Assembly: GCF_034702125.1 (NCBI RefSeq)
Contig: NC_085862.1
Coordinates: 12,575,581 to 12,639,580 of the forward strand
Direction of reading: 5' to 3'
Length of the DNA: 64,000 bases
DNA from: Engraulis encrasicolus
Lineage: Eukaryota; Chordata; Actinopteri; Clupeiformes; Engraulidae
Positions 1 to 15,699 of the stretch are shown here, piece by piece; the stretch's first letter is position 1, and each line of letters opens with the position of its first letter. Under the pieces are notes generated by a model. The model was not told the DNA's origin, searched no databases, and saw only the letters and a list, made by a program, of their open reading frames with translations. The position numbers were made by a program, and so were the translations under genes.

Positions 1-197
1 AGAAGAGCCAGTAGAAAGGGGAATTCTCTCCCAGGTGAGTTGGTTGCGTCACAAGTGAAACACGGGCTGTTTCAATATGCTTCATGTCTTTAGAAAAAGC
101 GTCCTCCCCCTCTTCCACCCACGCAGGGCTTTCCTTGCTGGACTGTGGCCAGTCACACACACACGCACACGCATGCTCGCATACACACGTGTGCATG

Positions 198-1470
<1,273 letters not shown>

Positions 1471-1474
1471 ACAA

Positions 1475-1495
1475 GTGTGTGTGTGTGCGTGTGTC

Positions 1496-1587
<92 letters not shown>

Positions 1588-1592
1588 TGTGT
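1475..1592. repeat. (GT)n microsatellite
   Basis: GT units with a few GC/CT changes at the left edge. Confidence 0.97.
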
Positions 1593-1689
1593 ACGCTGTT
1601 CTACTCCACACCTTCACAACAGACACGCCTCCCCCACCTACACACGGCTTTCTTTGCTTCAGGGCTGGGGAACCTTTTCCATTCGAGGG

Positions 1690-1905
1690 TCCAAGTTTGC
1701 CTCTTACTGCAGATGGGGTCGCCGGCAGGCCTAGTCATTGTTTTCTGAAAATACTCAACTACATTATAACAACATTGCTGTGACATTAGTGAGAGCCGTA
1801 GCCTCTTACTGCAGCTGGGGTCGCCGGCGACCCTATTCACTTGCTGAAAATGCTTAGCTACATCATAACAACATTGCTATGACATTACAGAGTGCCATAG
1901 TGCTG
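1690..1905 (+). repeat. Dispersed repeat family A, two tandem copies
   Basis: Two adjacent copies of about 105 bp, starting CCTCTTACTGCAG and carrying ACATCATAACAACATTGCTA. Other copies are at 3240-3385 (minus), 5365-5515 and 16676-16810. Confidence 0.75.
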
Positions 1906-2890
1906 CAACAAATTAAGACATCAATTTTTACAATTTTGGTGAGAGGAAGGTTATAACATAGGCTCTACGCTAGGGGTTAAAGTCCTCCAGGGCCCTATGT
2001 GCATAAACCAGGATTTCCCCTCCACTTTAGGTCCATATTGGCATGTCCAAATAAGTTCATAAACATATAAACATTTGTTTTCTAAAGGATGCATCTCACT
2101 AAGAGGTTAGGGGTGTTCACTGGCATTTCCGAACAAGTTCAAAGGCAAAATATACTTCTGTAATTTTTTACTTGCCATTTTGTGACTTAAAGAACAAATA
2201 TTTAGAAAATGCTACATAAAACATACAGGTGTTTTATGCAAGAAGCCATGTTTCGAAAACAAAACTTTAACAAAACTTGTTATTAAATAGCACAGTGAAT
2301 ACCCTTGATCGCTTGGTGAGTTGCACAGTCTTGAAAACAAATGTTTAGGGTGGTCTTTAAAAACACATTTGGATATGCCCATAGACGGCCATTCTAAAGC
2401 AGGTTGAGACGTATTCCAAATTAACCAAATAACGAAGACAGCAGCATACATGAAATAAATGGCGAGGGGACTGTGAAACAGGGCAGACAACTCAGAAAAA
2501 GGGCTTAATATTGAAAATAGTGCAATTACCCTTTAATATGTTATTTCTGCATTATTGCCACGAATTAAAACATGATATTACCAGGTTTCATCAGCTACTT
2601 TTTCAGGATTTTTTTTTTACCTTCACATTTTTTTCCCTGCCAAGGGTGGCCGCCAGAGTGGGTGTTGCCAGGATTGCTACTGTCTATGGGGACCAGGTCC
2701 AAGTCTAGCACGGGTCATTTCCTAACCCCGTCTCTCTTTCCCAATCATTTCCTGTAACGCCGGCCACATATTCAGCCTACAATACTGTACTGACTCACAA
2801 ATCGTGCAGACTTACTGTAAGCAGTTTCTCACACTACTGGGGGGTCAGAAGTTCACTGATGTCTGCGTAGGTGTGATATTGCACTGCATT
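1906..2890. other. Non-coding, nothing recognised
   Basis: No repeat or exon was recognised. Confidence 0.6.
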
Positions 2891-2896
2891 GCACTT

Positions 2897-3108
2897 TTAC
2901 ACTTAGCTGACGCTTTTTATCGAAAGCAACTTACAGCTATTTAGATACAGGGTATTGGTCACAGTCCCTGGAGCAATGTGGGGTTAGGTGCCTTGCTCAA
3001 GGGCACTTCAGCCATGGATGGAGGTGTGGGAGAGGTAATGGTGGGATTTGAACCTGCAACCCCCTGGTGTTAAGTCCATCTCCCTAACCAGTAGGCCACT
3101 GCTGCCCC
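2897..3108 (-). mobile_element. tRNA-derived SINE (V-SINE-like tail)
   Basis: Minus strand: GGGGCAGCAGTGGCC, A-box-like TGGCCTACTGGTTAGG and B-box-like GGTTCAAATCC, followed by CTTGAGCAAGGCACCTAAC and a tail TAAGTTGCTTTCGATAAAAA. Related tail fragments occur near 7440-7515, 27395-27425, 31690-31725 and 49840-49870. Confidence 0.8.
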
Positions 3109-3239
3109 ATGTGTGAATTTTCAGTGGACCACCTCGCAACAGCCCCAGCCCATCTCCCAATAACACACATGATGTTATCTGCTACACATACATAGAACAG
3201 GCAATTGTAGAACAGGGTGGGGTTTTCAACATTCTTTAA

Positions 3240-3385
3240 CCCCTTAGGGCAGAGCCTGGCTATGTTTCTTGATATGTTATTTAAGGCTCTCGGCAATGTC
3301 ATAGCAATGTTATTGTGATGCAGTTGTAGCCTGATAAACCAGCAGCAAATAGTGAATAGGCCCGCCGGCAACCCCATCTGCACTA
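3240..3385 (-). repeat. Dispersed repeat family A
   Basis: The minus strand carries the AACATTGCTATGACATTGCC and GAGAGCCTTAAATAAC blocks shared with the other copies. Confidence 0.7.
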
Positions 3386-3496
3386 AGAGGCAACAGGTGA
3401 ATGTCCATGTGTTGTTGTAATGGCGAGTTCTCAGTCTCATGTGTACAAAGGCACAGCCCCACAGGATCAGATTGGATAACTCAAGATGAGATAAGA

Positions 3497-3839
3497 CAGT
3501 GTTTCTCAACCTTTTGTTAGGCGCAACACCCTTTCAATTCATGAAAAATCTCAAGGCACCCCAAACCAACAGGCGGTAACCAACAGGCGGTAACATGGCA
3601 TCGCATCCGATACCACACAAGCTTAGAAAAGTAACACATTTGGAGACGTCACACAACCTATGTTTGAAGTTGCAGCTTACTGGGGCGACCTACAATAAAT
3701 TTACCTTATTGTGCGTAAATGGCAGATGAAAGATTCCTCTCTGACTAAGCATAAATTTATTAATTTAGACAAATATGTATTATATTACATAATTTATCTG
3801 TCACCCAGTTTTCCCCGGCACCCCGGTTGAGAAATATTG
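3497..3839. mobile_element. hAT-type MITE, 343 bp, 8-bp TSD
   Basis: The ends CAGTGTTTCTCAACC and (inverse) CAATATTTCTCAACC are flanked on both sides by AGATAAGA (3489-3496 and 3840-3847). Non-coding. Confidence 0.9.
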
Positions 3840-3847
3840 AGATAAGA

Positions 3848-4842
3848 TAATATAAGATTCGCCTTTATTGTCTCTGCAGAGAAATTTTGCGTGGGCATGA
3901 GAAGGTATGATTTCCAATGAACAAGCAAGACTTATGCAAGACTTAGGTACCACAGACGGAACACACAAGACACAGTATATGCCTAACAAGAAAAACATGT
4001 AAACATTACGGATGGCACAATCCGCAGCGAAAGCCAAAACCGTACAATTACTACGCCTACCGAACATCCATTAAAACATTAGCATTTGAGACCACTAAGG
4101 ATGACACAATTAATTCACAATATATGCTACTATAGCCTATAAAAACACAAGTAGGATATGTAGTGATAAGCCCGATTCTAACAGCCAACTGAAAGAAGGC
4201 ATTTGGAACGCTCACAAAGCCACAGCAGCTGACGACAGTTTAATGAGTACAGGTTAGCACAAGAGCTGGTTCTCAGACACATCCAAGGTCTAATTATATA
4301 AATATAGTTTAATATTCCCAGTGCACCGTGCATTATGAATAATAATGGAAAAAAAAATCGTAAAGAACCGAAAACCGCGACTTTGATGCCATGATGGACC
4401 GAACCGTGCCACCCCTAATAAACATACAGTGCCTCTTAAAAGTCTAGGTGGAAAAAACTGTGAATTTATATGTCTATCTGTCATTTTTTACATCATAAAA
4501 ACCTGGAATTTGAAGAGAGGTGTAGACTTTTGAGATCCACTGTACATAATAATAGTAATACTACCCCTTATGGATAATTATCCATTGTACATACACTTAC
4601 CTACTAAATATTGAGACTGAATTAATATTATACATGTGATGCTAAATAAAAATGCTGTTTATTGCTTTCCACCAAACACAGGTGATGGTATTGTGTCACT
4701 TTCATGGAGGCATCTATTACTACGCTTGTTTGGAAATGAATAGAGCAAGGACAATGTTTGTACAGCAGTTTTTATTGCTTTGTATAGGTGAAACAATGTC
4801 TCTCATTCCAATGAGGACTTTCCTCACTGGACTGGCCAGACT

Positions 4843-4849
<7 letters not shown>
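3848..4849. other. Non-coding; possible hAT relic
   Basis: Around 4345-4425, AAAGAACCGAAAACCGCGAC and GAACCGTGCCACCCCTA resemble one end of an eroded element. Nothing else was recognised. Confidence 0.4.
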
Positions 4850-4930
<81 letters not shown>

Positions 4931-4975
4931 ACACACACACACACAAACACACGCACGCACGCACACACACACACA
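4850..4975. repeat. (CT)n then (AC)n compound microsatellite
   Basis: About 38 CT units, followed by AC units with ACGC insertions. Confidence 0.97.
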
Positions 4976-5135
4976 GTAATGAGCACCTGACTGTCATTGA
5001 GTAAACACAAGCTACTGTATTAGACTACAGCGATAAGGAGCCTTCCAGTAGCCCCTCATAAACCCAAAGCTACGTGTCCTTATATTGGTTTCATTTGAAA
5101 AGACATGAGACTTTCCAGTAAGTCACGGTCCCTGT

Positions 5136-5310
5136 TATAAACTAGCGGTTACCGGAATGGCAATGACCAAGTTGTAGCGTGCGTATTACCAAAGGCCCTG
5201 TGTACTGTCATAGTAGTGTAGTACTATTGTAGTAAAGTATTACTAAAGGCCCTGTGTACTGTCATAGTGGTGTTGTAGTACTAGTAAAGTTTTTGCAGTG
5301 ACTACAGCCT
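5136..5310 (+). repeat. Dispersed repeat family B with an internal tandem repeat
   Basis: AATGGCAATGACCAAG...TACTAAAGGCCCTGTGTACT, with the second half duplicated. Other copies are at 34425-34560, 40505-40615 (inverse) and 54722-54862. Confidence 0.7.
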
Positions 5311-5364
5311 TCCACTGGTGTCACAATTGTCTATGTTTAAAACCCAATAAATGTAAGTAGCCTC

Positions 5365-5515
5365 TGAGATGGGGCTGACGACCGGCCGGTTCACTATTTG
5401 CTGAAAATACTCAACTACATCATAACTGCATTGCTATGACATTACTGAGAGCCTTAAGTAACAGATTAAGACATAGCCATTAAAACTATGGTGACAGTGA
5501 GGTTATAACATCGGC
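5365..5515 (+). repeat. Dispersed repeat family A
   Basis: CTACATCATAACTGCATTGC and GAGGTTATAACATCGGCTCT match the copies at 1690-1905 and 16676-16810. Confidence 0.7.
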
Positions 5516-5765
5516 TCTGGGTCATGGAAATTGTGAAGACAATGTCTCCCTAATGTAAAAATAAATAAATAAACAAATCTACCATTACTCGAGTAAATGT
5601 GTGAAGTTGGCCCTTCCAACACCTGAGTCACAGACAATTCCACAAGTACAATTACATGACAAGCTAGACACCAGGCAACCTGCACACCTGGCAACCTAGC
5701 CAACACTGCGTACGATTTCTACAGACTCTCTATATGACACTGTGTGTGTGGCTCCTCCTGTGCAC

Positions 5766-5772
5766 GCGCACA

Positions 5773-5824
<52 letters not shown>

Positions 5825-5836
5825 CACACACACACA
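5766..5836. repeat. (ACGC)n then (AC)n compound microsatellite
   Basis: Starts as GCACGCACGC and becomes pure CA. Confidence 0.95.
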
Positions 5837-5868
5837 TTTACATTAATGCACACTTGACTTTCATTACC

Positions 5869-6235
5869 TTAAAGGTACACTGTGCAGGAAATGGTCAAAA
5901 AAGGTACTGCAACTATGCTGCTCATTAAAACTGGGCTGCCTATTACCAAATTTTATCTTTTCATGAAAGTTTACTTGGTAATAAGCTAATGCTTTCTAGT
6001 ATGGCCTAAGTACAGTCATTTTAGCAGCTAAAAATGGCTATTTCTGGAAATTCAAAATGGCGGACCATGGAGAAGATCCCCCTTTTCATGTATGAAAAGT
6101 GCAATTTTTCCAGTCATAATGAATACTTAGAATTTGATGGTGGTGGTAAGTACTCATGAAAAAGGTAACATTAGTGAATGGGTAGCATGATTTAGGGAAA
6201 CAAACAACTAAAAATCTCACACAGTGTCCCTTTAA
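5869..6235 (+). mobile_element. piggyBac-type MITE copy 1 (TTAA-flanked)
   Basis: TTAA at both ends, with inverted ends AGGKACACTGTG...CACAGTGTCCCT. The interior contains the AAAATGGCGGACCATGGAGA block shared with copy 2. 367 bp. Confidence 0.85.
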
Positions 6236-6249
6236 TTATACAGTCATGA

Positions 6250-6571
6250 TGGGCAGTCATGGGTAAGCGGTTAGGGCGTCAGACTTGTGGCCCAAAGGTT
6301 GCCGGTTCGACTCCCGACCCACCAGGTTGGTGGCGGCATAATTAACCAATGCTCTCCCCCAGCCTCCTCCATGACTGAGGTACCCCCCTGAGCATGGTAC
6401 TGACCCACTGCACTGCTCCCTTTCGGGCGCCATTGGGGGCTGCCCCCTTGCACGGGTGAGGCATAAATTCAATTTCGTTGTGTGCAGAGTTCAGGGTTCA
6501 CTTGTGTGCTGTGGAGTACTGTGTCACAATGGCAATGGGAGTTGGAGTTTCCCAGTTGGGCTTTGATTTCA
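6250..6571 (+). mobile_element. tRNA-derived SINE, full-length copy
   Basis: Starts GGGCAGTCATGGGTAAGCGG with an A-box-like GGTAAGCGGTTAGGG and B-box GGTTCGACTCC, and ends CCCAGTTGGGCTTTG. It is followed directly by an (ACAG)n array. Confidence 0.82.
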
Positions 6572-6573
6572 CT

Positions 6574-6577
6574 ACAG

Positions 6578-6673
<96 letters not shown>

Positions 6674-6676
6674 GGG
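6574..6676. repeat. (ACAG)n microsatellite
   Basis: About 25 tetranucleotide units at the SINE 3' end. A similar array, unattached to a SINE, is at 56520-56600. Confidence 0.97.
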
Positions 6677-6944
6677 TAATTGAAATAAAAAAGATTAAAT
6701 GAATGGCACCACACCCAGTCGAACTGAATGACTGGCTTAGGCGTAGGCGTGGGCGCTAACGTAGGCGTGGAAATTGCATCATCATACTTAAAAAGAAAAA
6801 AACCCTGATATAGGCTATTACTAATACTCTGGACAGGCTCAAACAGGATGTCACCGTTTAATGACCTCAATACCGATAGAGAAAGGGAAACTGATTCTAC
6901 TACTGATCCTATACTGGTTGTGCAATAGATTAGATTTTGGCACA

Positions 6945-7105
6945 TCCACACTTGCACACAGGGCCCCAGGGCAAAACACTGATGGGCACCCCCATACAAC
7001 CTGCCAAGGTCATAATAGGGCCCCAATCATCAATACAGGAGGGCCCTATTGGGCCCAGGGGGAAATGCCCTGCTTGACACCCCAACCAGCTCTGCCACTG
7101 GGCAC
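6945..7105 (+). repeat. Dispersed repeat family C (GGGCCCC-rich)
   Basis: CACAGGGCCCCAGGGCAAAA...CAGGAGGGCCCTATTGGGCC. Shared with 59445-59595 and, more distantly, 12590-12725. Confidence 0.6.
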
Positions 7106-7109
7106 ATAG

Positions 7110-8639
7110 TAGTCTTTGTGTACACTCTGTGTGCCAACATGTGTGCTCCAACACGCCTTACACCTACGCCAGTTCACAAGGGCTCTAATGATAGAGTTCA
7201 CAAGGCAATGAATCATTGATCTAGCTACGCTTACAGCTATGAAGAGGTTCTTGTTCAAAACAAATATAAAATCAGACTGCCACCTATTGTATAATACAGG
7301 ACACGGAGATAACGAAGAAAAGGTGACTTGCAAATAAGGAAGTAAGCTGTGTGTTATTACCTCTGCAGTCCAATGGTGGCCCATGCAGGACAATAAACCA
7401 CCACTGACCAGTATCACAGCCCACAGCAAAACTTTTGTTTTCAAGTTCCTGATACTTTTATCCAGTGACTTGCAGATACTTAGGCACAGGGTATTGGTTA
7501 CAGTCCATAGAGCAAAATGCTGCAACACTCCAAAGACTAAAGATTCAAAGACCAACTCTGTAAATATTAGGCCATGGTTTTAGGTTTATTAGTACTATGT
7601 ATTAGTTTTATTTTATATGTATCTTATCTTCTGTTTACATGTTAATGTTAAATGTTGAATGTCCAATGTTAAATGTTCATTGTGCTGTATTTGTAATGAG
7701 GGGCCAGTTTAACTTTTGGTGTGTGGTGACCAAATCACAAGTTTGAAACATTTGTTGTGTCTTTTGTGTAGTCCTCAAAATACGTGTAGAGTTGCAGTGT
7801 TTTTTAAAGAGTTGAAACTGATTTGTAGTAGTAGGTTGGTGTGGAAGCATAATGAGTTTCACTGACTGATTTCTCCATCATTTACTTCGTTTGCCCTCGC
7901 TCCATGTTGCATAGCCACTGATTACTCTCTCTCTCTCCCTCGTTCCAGCCAACCAATCAGTGAACTGGAGCCCTGATAGGTTTCAGGGACTCACTAGTTT
8001 GACTTATCTGGACAAGATCTTTACAAGAAGGTTGCAGTTGAGTCCAGAAAGTGCAGTTATTGCAAACGAGGCATCCGCCCCTCCGCACAACCCAAATCCC
8101 GCCCATCCTAGCCGACATGGCGTCAAATTAGTGAGTCCCGTTTGGGGTTCCCCTGTTGATCTGCCAATTCTCCTGGCTACAGGCCTTTTTCCACCTGGGG
8201 AATAATTCCACCAGGCACACTGATTCCTGTGCTTCCTGGCCTTCCTTCAAGGCCCCCTAAACCTCCGGAGGTGAAGTGTATGTGTTGGCTGATTAGTTGA
8301 ATGTTGTGGTGTCATACTGCCAATATTTTAATATGAACACTTATGGACATAATTATGCGAATGGTGATTGTGAACTTTTACTGGCTAGTGGAGCGCCCAC
8401 TGCCTATTGTTGTGAATACAGTGACTTTTCTTGTTGATGCTGAATGAATGCAAATTATTTCAATTCAATATACTTGAGTGTTTCTTACCCAGTCACGAGC
8501 TCAAACGAACCTGGTGTGTCTTGTGTCTAACAGTGCCCCCTAGGGGCTGGTGTAGTCGGTAACCTACTGTCCTTGATCCTTAATTGTTAATACTTAACGG
8601 GGCCTACATATTTATTATTGACCACTTATTGTTACCAGT
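7110..8639. other. Non-coding; SINE tail fragment
   Basis: A fragment at about 7440-7515 (GGGTATTGGTTACAGTCC) belongs to the SINE at 2897-3108. The rest has no recognisable feature. Confidence 0.5.
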
Positions 8640-8806
8640 CCATCTGTTACCTGTCCTGTCTTGCACTTATGTCAGTCTGTAAAATGTCAGTCTTGTATAT
8701 GTCTATGTCCTGGCAGGGTATAGAGAGAAAACGTAATTTCATTATCCTTTTATGACTTGTGCATATGAAGAAAGTGACAATAAAAGCTGACTTGACTTGA
8801 CTTGAC
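8640..8806 (+). mobile_element. LINE-like 3' tail with (TTGAC)n
   Basis: Contains TAATTTCATTATCC, then TGACAATAAAAGCTGAC(TTGAC)n, the layout of a LINE 3' end with a short tandem tail. No coding part is seen. Confidence 0.5.
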
Positions 8807-8895
8807 TACACAATACAGTCCTTGGCACTAACTGGAGTTTGTTCTCCAAACACAGTCACAGGAGGGCCCTGAGCAGAGCTCCCTTGATGAGGTCT

Positions 8896-9062
8896 ACTTT
8901 AACAGAGTTGTATAAAGCAGAGGTACTTTTACAGATGTAGGCTAATTACAATATTCATAGTATGATATTACAACGTTGAAACCATGTAGGCTAATATCAT
9001 GCCACTAGTGTTGTAATTGCATTTGTAAGAGTACTTCTACTTCCACTTTATGCAACTCTGCT
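8896..9062. repeat. Inverted-repeat element (MITE-like)
   Basis: CAGAGTTGTATAAAG...GTACTTTTACA at the left is inverted as GTAAGAGTACTTCTA...ATGCAACTCTG at the right. No matching flank duplication was found. Confidence 0.65.
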
Positions 9063-9100
9063 CTGATGCTGAGGTACGAAACAGGGACACTGAAACATAG

Positions 9101-9343
9101 AGTTAAACCAGAGAGAGTAGAGAGAGAGAGATTCCATTGGCCCATTGTTTCCGGGTTCTATAATCGCAAGGGGGAGGGGGGGAAATCCCCCTTTAGGCAG
9201 ACATAGGCAGACCTAAGGACTGTTCTATTCAATGCTAGGAGCATTATGACACGCCCCTTTAGGCAGACCGGAACCTGGTCATGTTAGGCGCCCATAGAAA
9301 CCTATTACATTGGCATATCTCTATATACTTAAAGAATCTCTGG
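9101..9343. repeat. Inverted-repeat element with a deleted relative at 19757-19803
   Basis: AACCAGAGAGAGTAGAGAGA at the left and TACTTAAAGAATCTCTGGTT at the right. The same two ends are joined directly at 19757-19803, an internally deleted copy. Confidence 0.6.
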
Positions 9344-9514
9344 TTAAACTGGCTTTGCTTTTTGCTTTTGCATGTGTACTATGCATGAAAGGCGGTTCAA
9401 CCTCCATGCCCATACTCCAGCTTGAGATGCTTTTTTTTATCATGCACATAAACTTGGAACTTTTTTCACACACCTCAGCTGGCAGGTGCGTTGGAGATGG
9501 CCCATAGATCACTC

Positions 9515-10922
9515 AGCAGTCTGCATATCACAACACGCTGCACTACTGTCTGCATATCACAACACTCTGCACTACTCTACTGTCTGCATATCACAACACG
9601 CTGCACTACTGTCTGCATATCACAACACGCTGCTCTACTGTCTGCATATCACAACACGCTGCACTACTGTCTGCATATCACAACACGCTGCTCTACTGTC
9701 TGCATATCACAACAGGCAGCTCTACTCTACTGTCTGCATATCACAACACGCTGCTCTACTCTATTGTCTGCATATCACAACACGCTGCTCTACTCTACTG
9801 TCTGCATATCACAACAGGCTGCACTACTCTACTGTCTGCATATCACAACAGGCTGCACTACTCTACTGTCTGCATATCACAACATGCTGCACTGCTCTAT
9901 TGTCTGCATATCACAACACTCTGCACTACTCTACTGTCTGCATATCACAACACGCAGCTCTGTCTGCATATCACAACAGGCTGCACTACACTACTGTCTG
10001 CATATCACAACACGCTGCTCTACTCTACTGTCTGCATATCACAACAGGCTGCACTACTCTACTGTCTGCATATCACAACAGGCTGCACTACTCTACTGTC
10101 TGCATATCACAACAGGCTGCACTACTCTACTGTCTGCATATCACAACAGGCAGCTCTACTCTACTGTCTGCATATCACAACACGTTGCACTACTCTACTG
10201 TCTGCATATCACAACACGCTGCACTACTCTACTGTCTGCATATCACAACACGCAGCTCTGTCTGCATATCACAACAGGCAGCTCTGTCTGCATATCACAA
10301 CAGGCTGCACTACACTACTGTCTGCATATCACAACACGCAGCTCTGTCTGCATATCACAACAGGCAGCTCTGTCTGCATATCACAACACGCTGCACTACT
10401 CTACTGTCTGCATATCACAACAGGCTGCACTACTCTACTGTCTGCATATCACAACAGGCTGCACTACTCTACTGTCTGCATATCACAACACGCTGCACTA
10501 CTCTACTGTCTGCATATCACAACAGGCTGCACTACTCTACTGTCTGCATATCACAACAATCTGCACTACTCTACTGTCTGCATATCACAACAGGCTGCAC
10601 TACTCTACTGTCTGCATATCACTACACGTTGCACTACTCTACTGTCTGCATATCACTACACGCAGCTCTGTCTGCATATCACAACAGGCTGCACTACTCT
10701 ACTGTCTGCATATCACTACACGCAGCTCTGTCTGCATATCACAACACTCTGCTCTACTCTACTGTCTGCATATCACAACAGGCTGTACTACTGTCTGCAT
10801 ATCACAACACTCTGCACTACTGTCTGCATATCACAACACGCAGCTCTACTCTACTGTCTGCATATCACAACACTCTACACTACTCTACTGTCTGCATATC
10901 ACAACACGTTGCACTACTCTAC
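9515..10922 (+). repeat. Minisatellite, ~34-bp unit, over 40 copies
   Basis: The unit is TGTCTGCATATCACAACACG plus CTGCACTACTCTAC. Shorter variants lose TCTAC (29 bp) or carry CAGCTC (26 bp). Two long open frames across it are by-products of a stop-free repeat. Confidence 0.97.
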
Positions 10923-10974
10923 TTTCACTTTCTCTTGGCACAGTATCACCTTGCTTAACAACACTACAGTAGGC

Positions 10975-11140
10975 GTGAGAAGGAGGGGGCGGAGGACAAG
11001 ACAGAAAGAGGAAGTCAGAGAGACGGAGACGGAGATGGGGAGAGAGAGGGAGGGAGGGAGGGAGGGAGGAAGGGAAAAAGGGAGCGTTGGGCAATGAAGT
11101 GAGAGTGAAGAAAAGCGAGAGGGAGGCGTGTAGATGAAAG
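10975..11140. repeat. Purine-rich GGA/GA tract
   Basis: Imperfect GGAGG, GAGA and GGGA repeats. Confidence 0.85.
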
Positions 11141-12729
11141 AGAGTGAGAGTGGAGGAGATAAAAACAGATACTGTTTGTTGTTCAACAGTTCTAATGTCT
11201 TGTTACAGCATTGTGGAAACTCTGAAATCGTCCACATACTGTAGACATGAGCGTTCGGACATTCCAAGAATAATACAACAAAAAAAAGTCATTATAACAA
11301 TATTTAAACCCACGCAGTCATTTATTTAGACAAACATGTTTATTATTTTGCAGTGTAAACATTCTGTCTTGGTAAGAAAATAGGTTATTGGTCATAAATA
11401 ATTGTCAATACTAAATAAAATTAAGTACAAAAAACCCACAAGGCATGTTATCATGAGACCAGGAAATCACAACAAATTGGTGAACCCTTGATCATAAATA
11501 ACAGTATAATTTATTACGGTTCTCTTGACAGACATTGTGTCACTGTCACCTGAGAAAGTATAAAATAGTCCAGTTACAAAAATGGGTGCACAAAATGTAA
11601 CATTTTTTTTAGTATTGTTCTTTTTCTACATTCTTTAAAAAATACATTCATTCATTAGTACATAAGTATGTACTTCAGTACTTTTGTCTCTTGTAAAGAG
11701 TACATTTTCACCTTTTACAAAGCATAATGAGACTTGTCTGTTTATCGTTCAAGCCTTAATTGTGCTGGTAATTAATTAATAAAAAAAAGATTACAAAGTG
11801 TATCATGAAAATAGTAACCAATGTACCACTATCCACATTCACTTATTAGGTTCCTCACAGGAAAAGAAGCTTGAAGCGACGACTGGACACTTTTGCAGAA
11901 GAAGAAAAAAACACAACAAAAAAGGAAGTCTAGTTACACCTTTCACAATAATGGGAATCTTCACGTAGTATGTAGCTGTTTTTTTTTCTTCAAAAAGTAG
12001 ATAAAACAGTTGAATATGTTTAAATACATTTACCAATGGTTTCAACACATCTTTGAATGTCTCCTGAGAGAGAAAGCTGCATCTTGCGGTTTTCATGATT
12101 GCTTGCATCTTAACGTTTGTAAAAAAAACAACAACCAACCAAACAAACAAACAAAAACAGTGCACCAGAGGAGAAAAAGAATGGTGCATCTTTTTTTTCG
12201 AAGTGGAAACGGCGCAATTGTTATTCCGTTTGGACTGACATACCTATGCCTATGAGAAGGGCTCCAAATGAACACGCGCAAACTGGCCAAATGCTGGTGA
12301 ACATTCATTTTGGCTGGTTGAAAAGACCAACTTGCAGGCCACTTCAACCCATTAGTCAGTGTGTGTTTGGCTAGTAAATTAATATCTACTATCCATTTTG
12401 GCTGGTGATGATAAAAGTTCATTTAGAGCCCTGGCTATGACGTATGCCAGAAAACAGGTAAATAGTCATTAACTGTACATTAATGAACTCCACCGGTAAA
12501 TCTAGAACAGACTTTCTTTAAAACCTTTAGCACAAAGTGCATCAACCCAAGCCTCCCCTTTTAGTGCACATACTACTACCTACGGCCAGGGGGGTAAGGT
12601 GTGACTGAGTTACCCGGGCACCTTGTATTTAGGGGGCCCACACAGTCAGATTTATGTAGATATATTCCTGTGGGGGTCCATTGGAGCTGATTGTACATAG
12701 GGCCCACAACTTGCTGCTACACCCCTGCC
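11141..12729. other. AT-rich region, possibly 3' UTR of the TNFSF4-like gene
   Basis: On the minus strand several AATAAA motifs (near 11322, 11341 and 11511) and AUUUA-type runs occur 1.5-2.5 kb past the stop. A long UTR is only a guess without transcript data. A family C fragment lies at 12590-12725. Confidence 0.3.
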
Positions 12730-12984
12730 TAGAGCTGTAACGATACACACAACTCAGTTCATATCACGGTTTTTGACCTACGGTTCGAAGTTTAAAAATA
12801 ATAGCAATGATGAGTTGAAGCTTGGAAGCACTATCACATAATATCATGCAGTTGTTTTCTGGACTGAAGGGTAAAAGAAATTTCAAAGGGCGTATCACGA
12901 CACTACCTTCTCGCACCATGATACAGTATTGCGACTCTGAGTACCGTGATTTCTCGGGTTCGGTACAATATTGTTACAGCCCTA
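12730..12984. mobile_element. Decayed hAT-type MITE (TAGGGCTGTAACGATA ends)
   Basis: The ends TAGAGCTGTAACGATA and (inverse) TAGGGCTGTAACAATA are the same family as 31749-32106. Flanks no longer match as an 8-bp duplication. Confidence 0.75.
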
Positions 12985-13756
12985 GTGCTACCTACTGTGA
13001 GCTCTGGCAGCTGGGTCGATGAGCACTAAACCGCCCCCTTGGGATGCCTCTCCTGCTGCCATTACCCAGAATACAACACTCAGCAACTGAAACATCAGCG
13101 AATTCATAGACATACATACAGTCAATATTACAACAGTCCCATGGATGCCAACAAGCATTAAACATTTAGGCCTTTAACTATTGCATAACATGTTATATTT
13201 TTGCCTCATATTTTCCCTAAATATATTAAGGTGTGTATGCGTTTGTGTGTGTGTGTGAAGAGCTGGAAAAAAGGTATCAACTTAAATATACTGTAGAAAG
13301 GAGATGAGATGAATGAAGTTAGGTCTATTCTCTTGCATTGTTTTGAGACAACGTTATATTCCTCGTTAACGTTATAATCCAATATGGCCGACGATCTTGC
13401 GTATCATAGCGACTGGTCAGCCAGCCAGCCAATCCAGGCAGCACCAATGTATATATAGCTTTCATTCGCGATGTTAAGATGCTAAGCAGCCAACCATGTG
13501 AGAGCATTTTTTTGAGTGACAGCAGTTTCCAACAATCAGAGGGTGAAGAGTGCGCAGCCAGGGGCGTTTACAAACGGCAAACCCATGTATTTACAGGATG
13601 TCTATGCATCCTGTTTCCTGTCCCGTAGCCCCTCCTACCAATGCCACTCTCAACTCCCCATTGGCCAATTTAGCTGATGGCATCATCCATCCCCCAGTCC
13701 AGTCACAGCGTACAGCTGTCCAGTTCCGGGGGGATCCAAGCTTGAAGATCTGCAAT

Positions 13757-15614
<1,858 letters not shown>

Positions 15615-15650
15615 CGTGTCGTTGTGAGAGTACAGCAACTGCGCTCTGGC

Positions 15651-15657
15651 CTTTATA
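15651..15657 (-). promoter_or_regulatory. TATA box of the TNFSF4-like gene
   Basis: TATAAAG on the minus strand, about 40 bases upstream of the chosen ATG at 15614. A start site 25-30 bases downstream would give a 5' leader of only about 10-15 bases and would exclude the upstream in-frame Met codons. Confidence 0.55.
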
Positions 15658-15699
15658 GACTGCCAGTGGGTGTGGATCGAAACACCCCAAAAAATACCC

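Noticed and set aside
9486..10972. Two overlapping open frames of about 490 codons on the plus strand
   Set aside because: They run through the 34-bp minisatellite in shifted frames. The repeat simply lacks stop codons, and the peptides are permutations of the same repeat with no domain.
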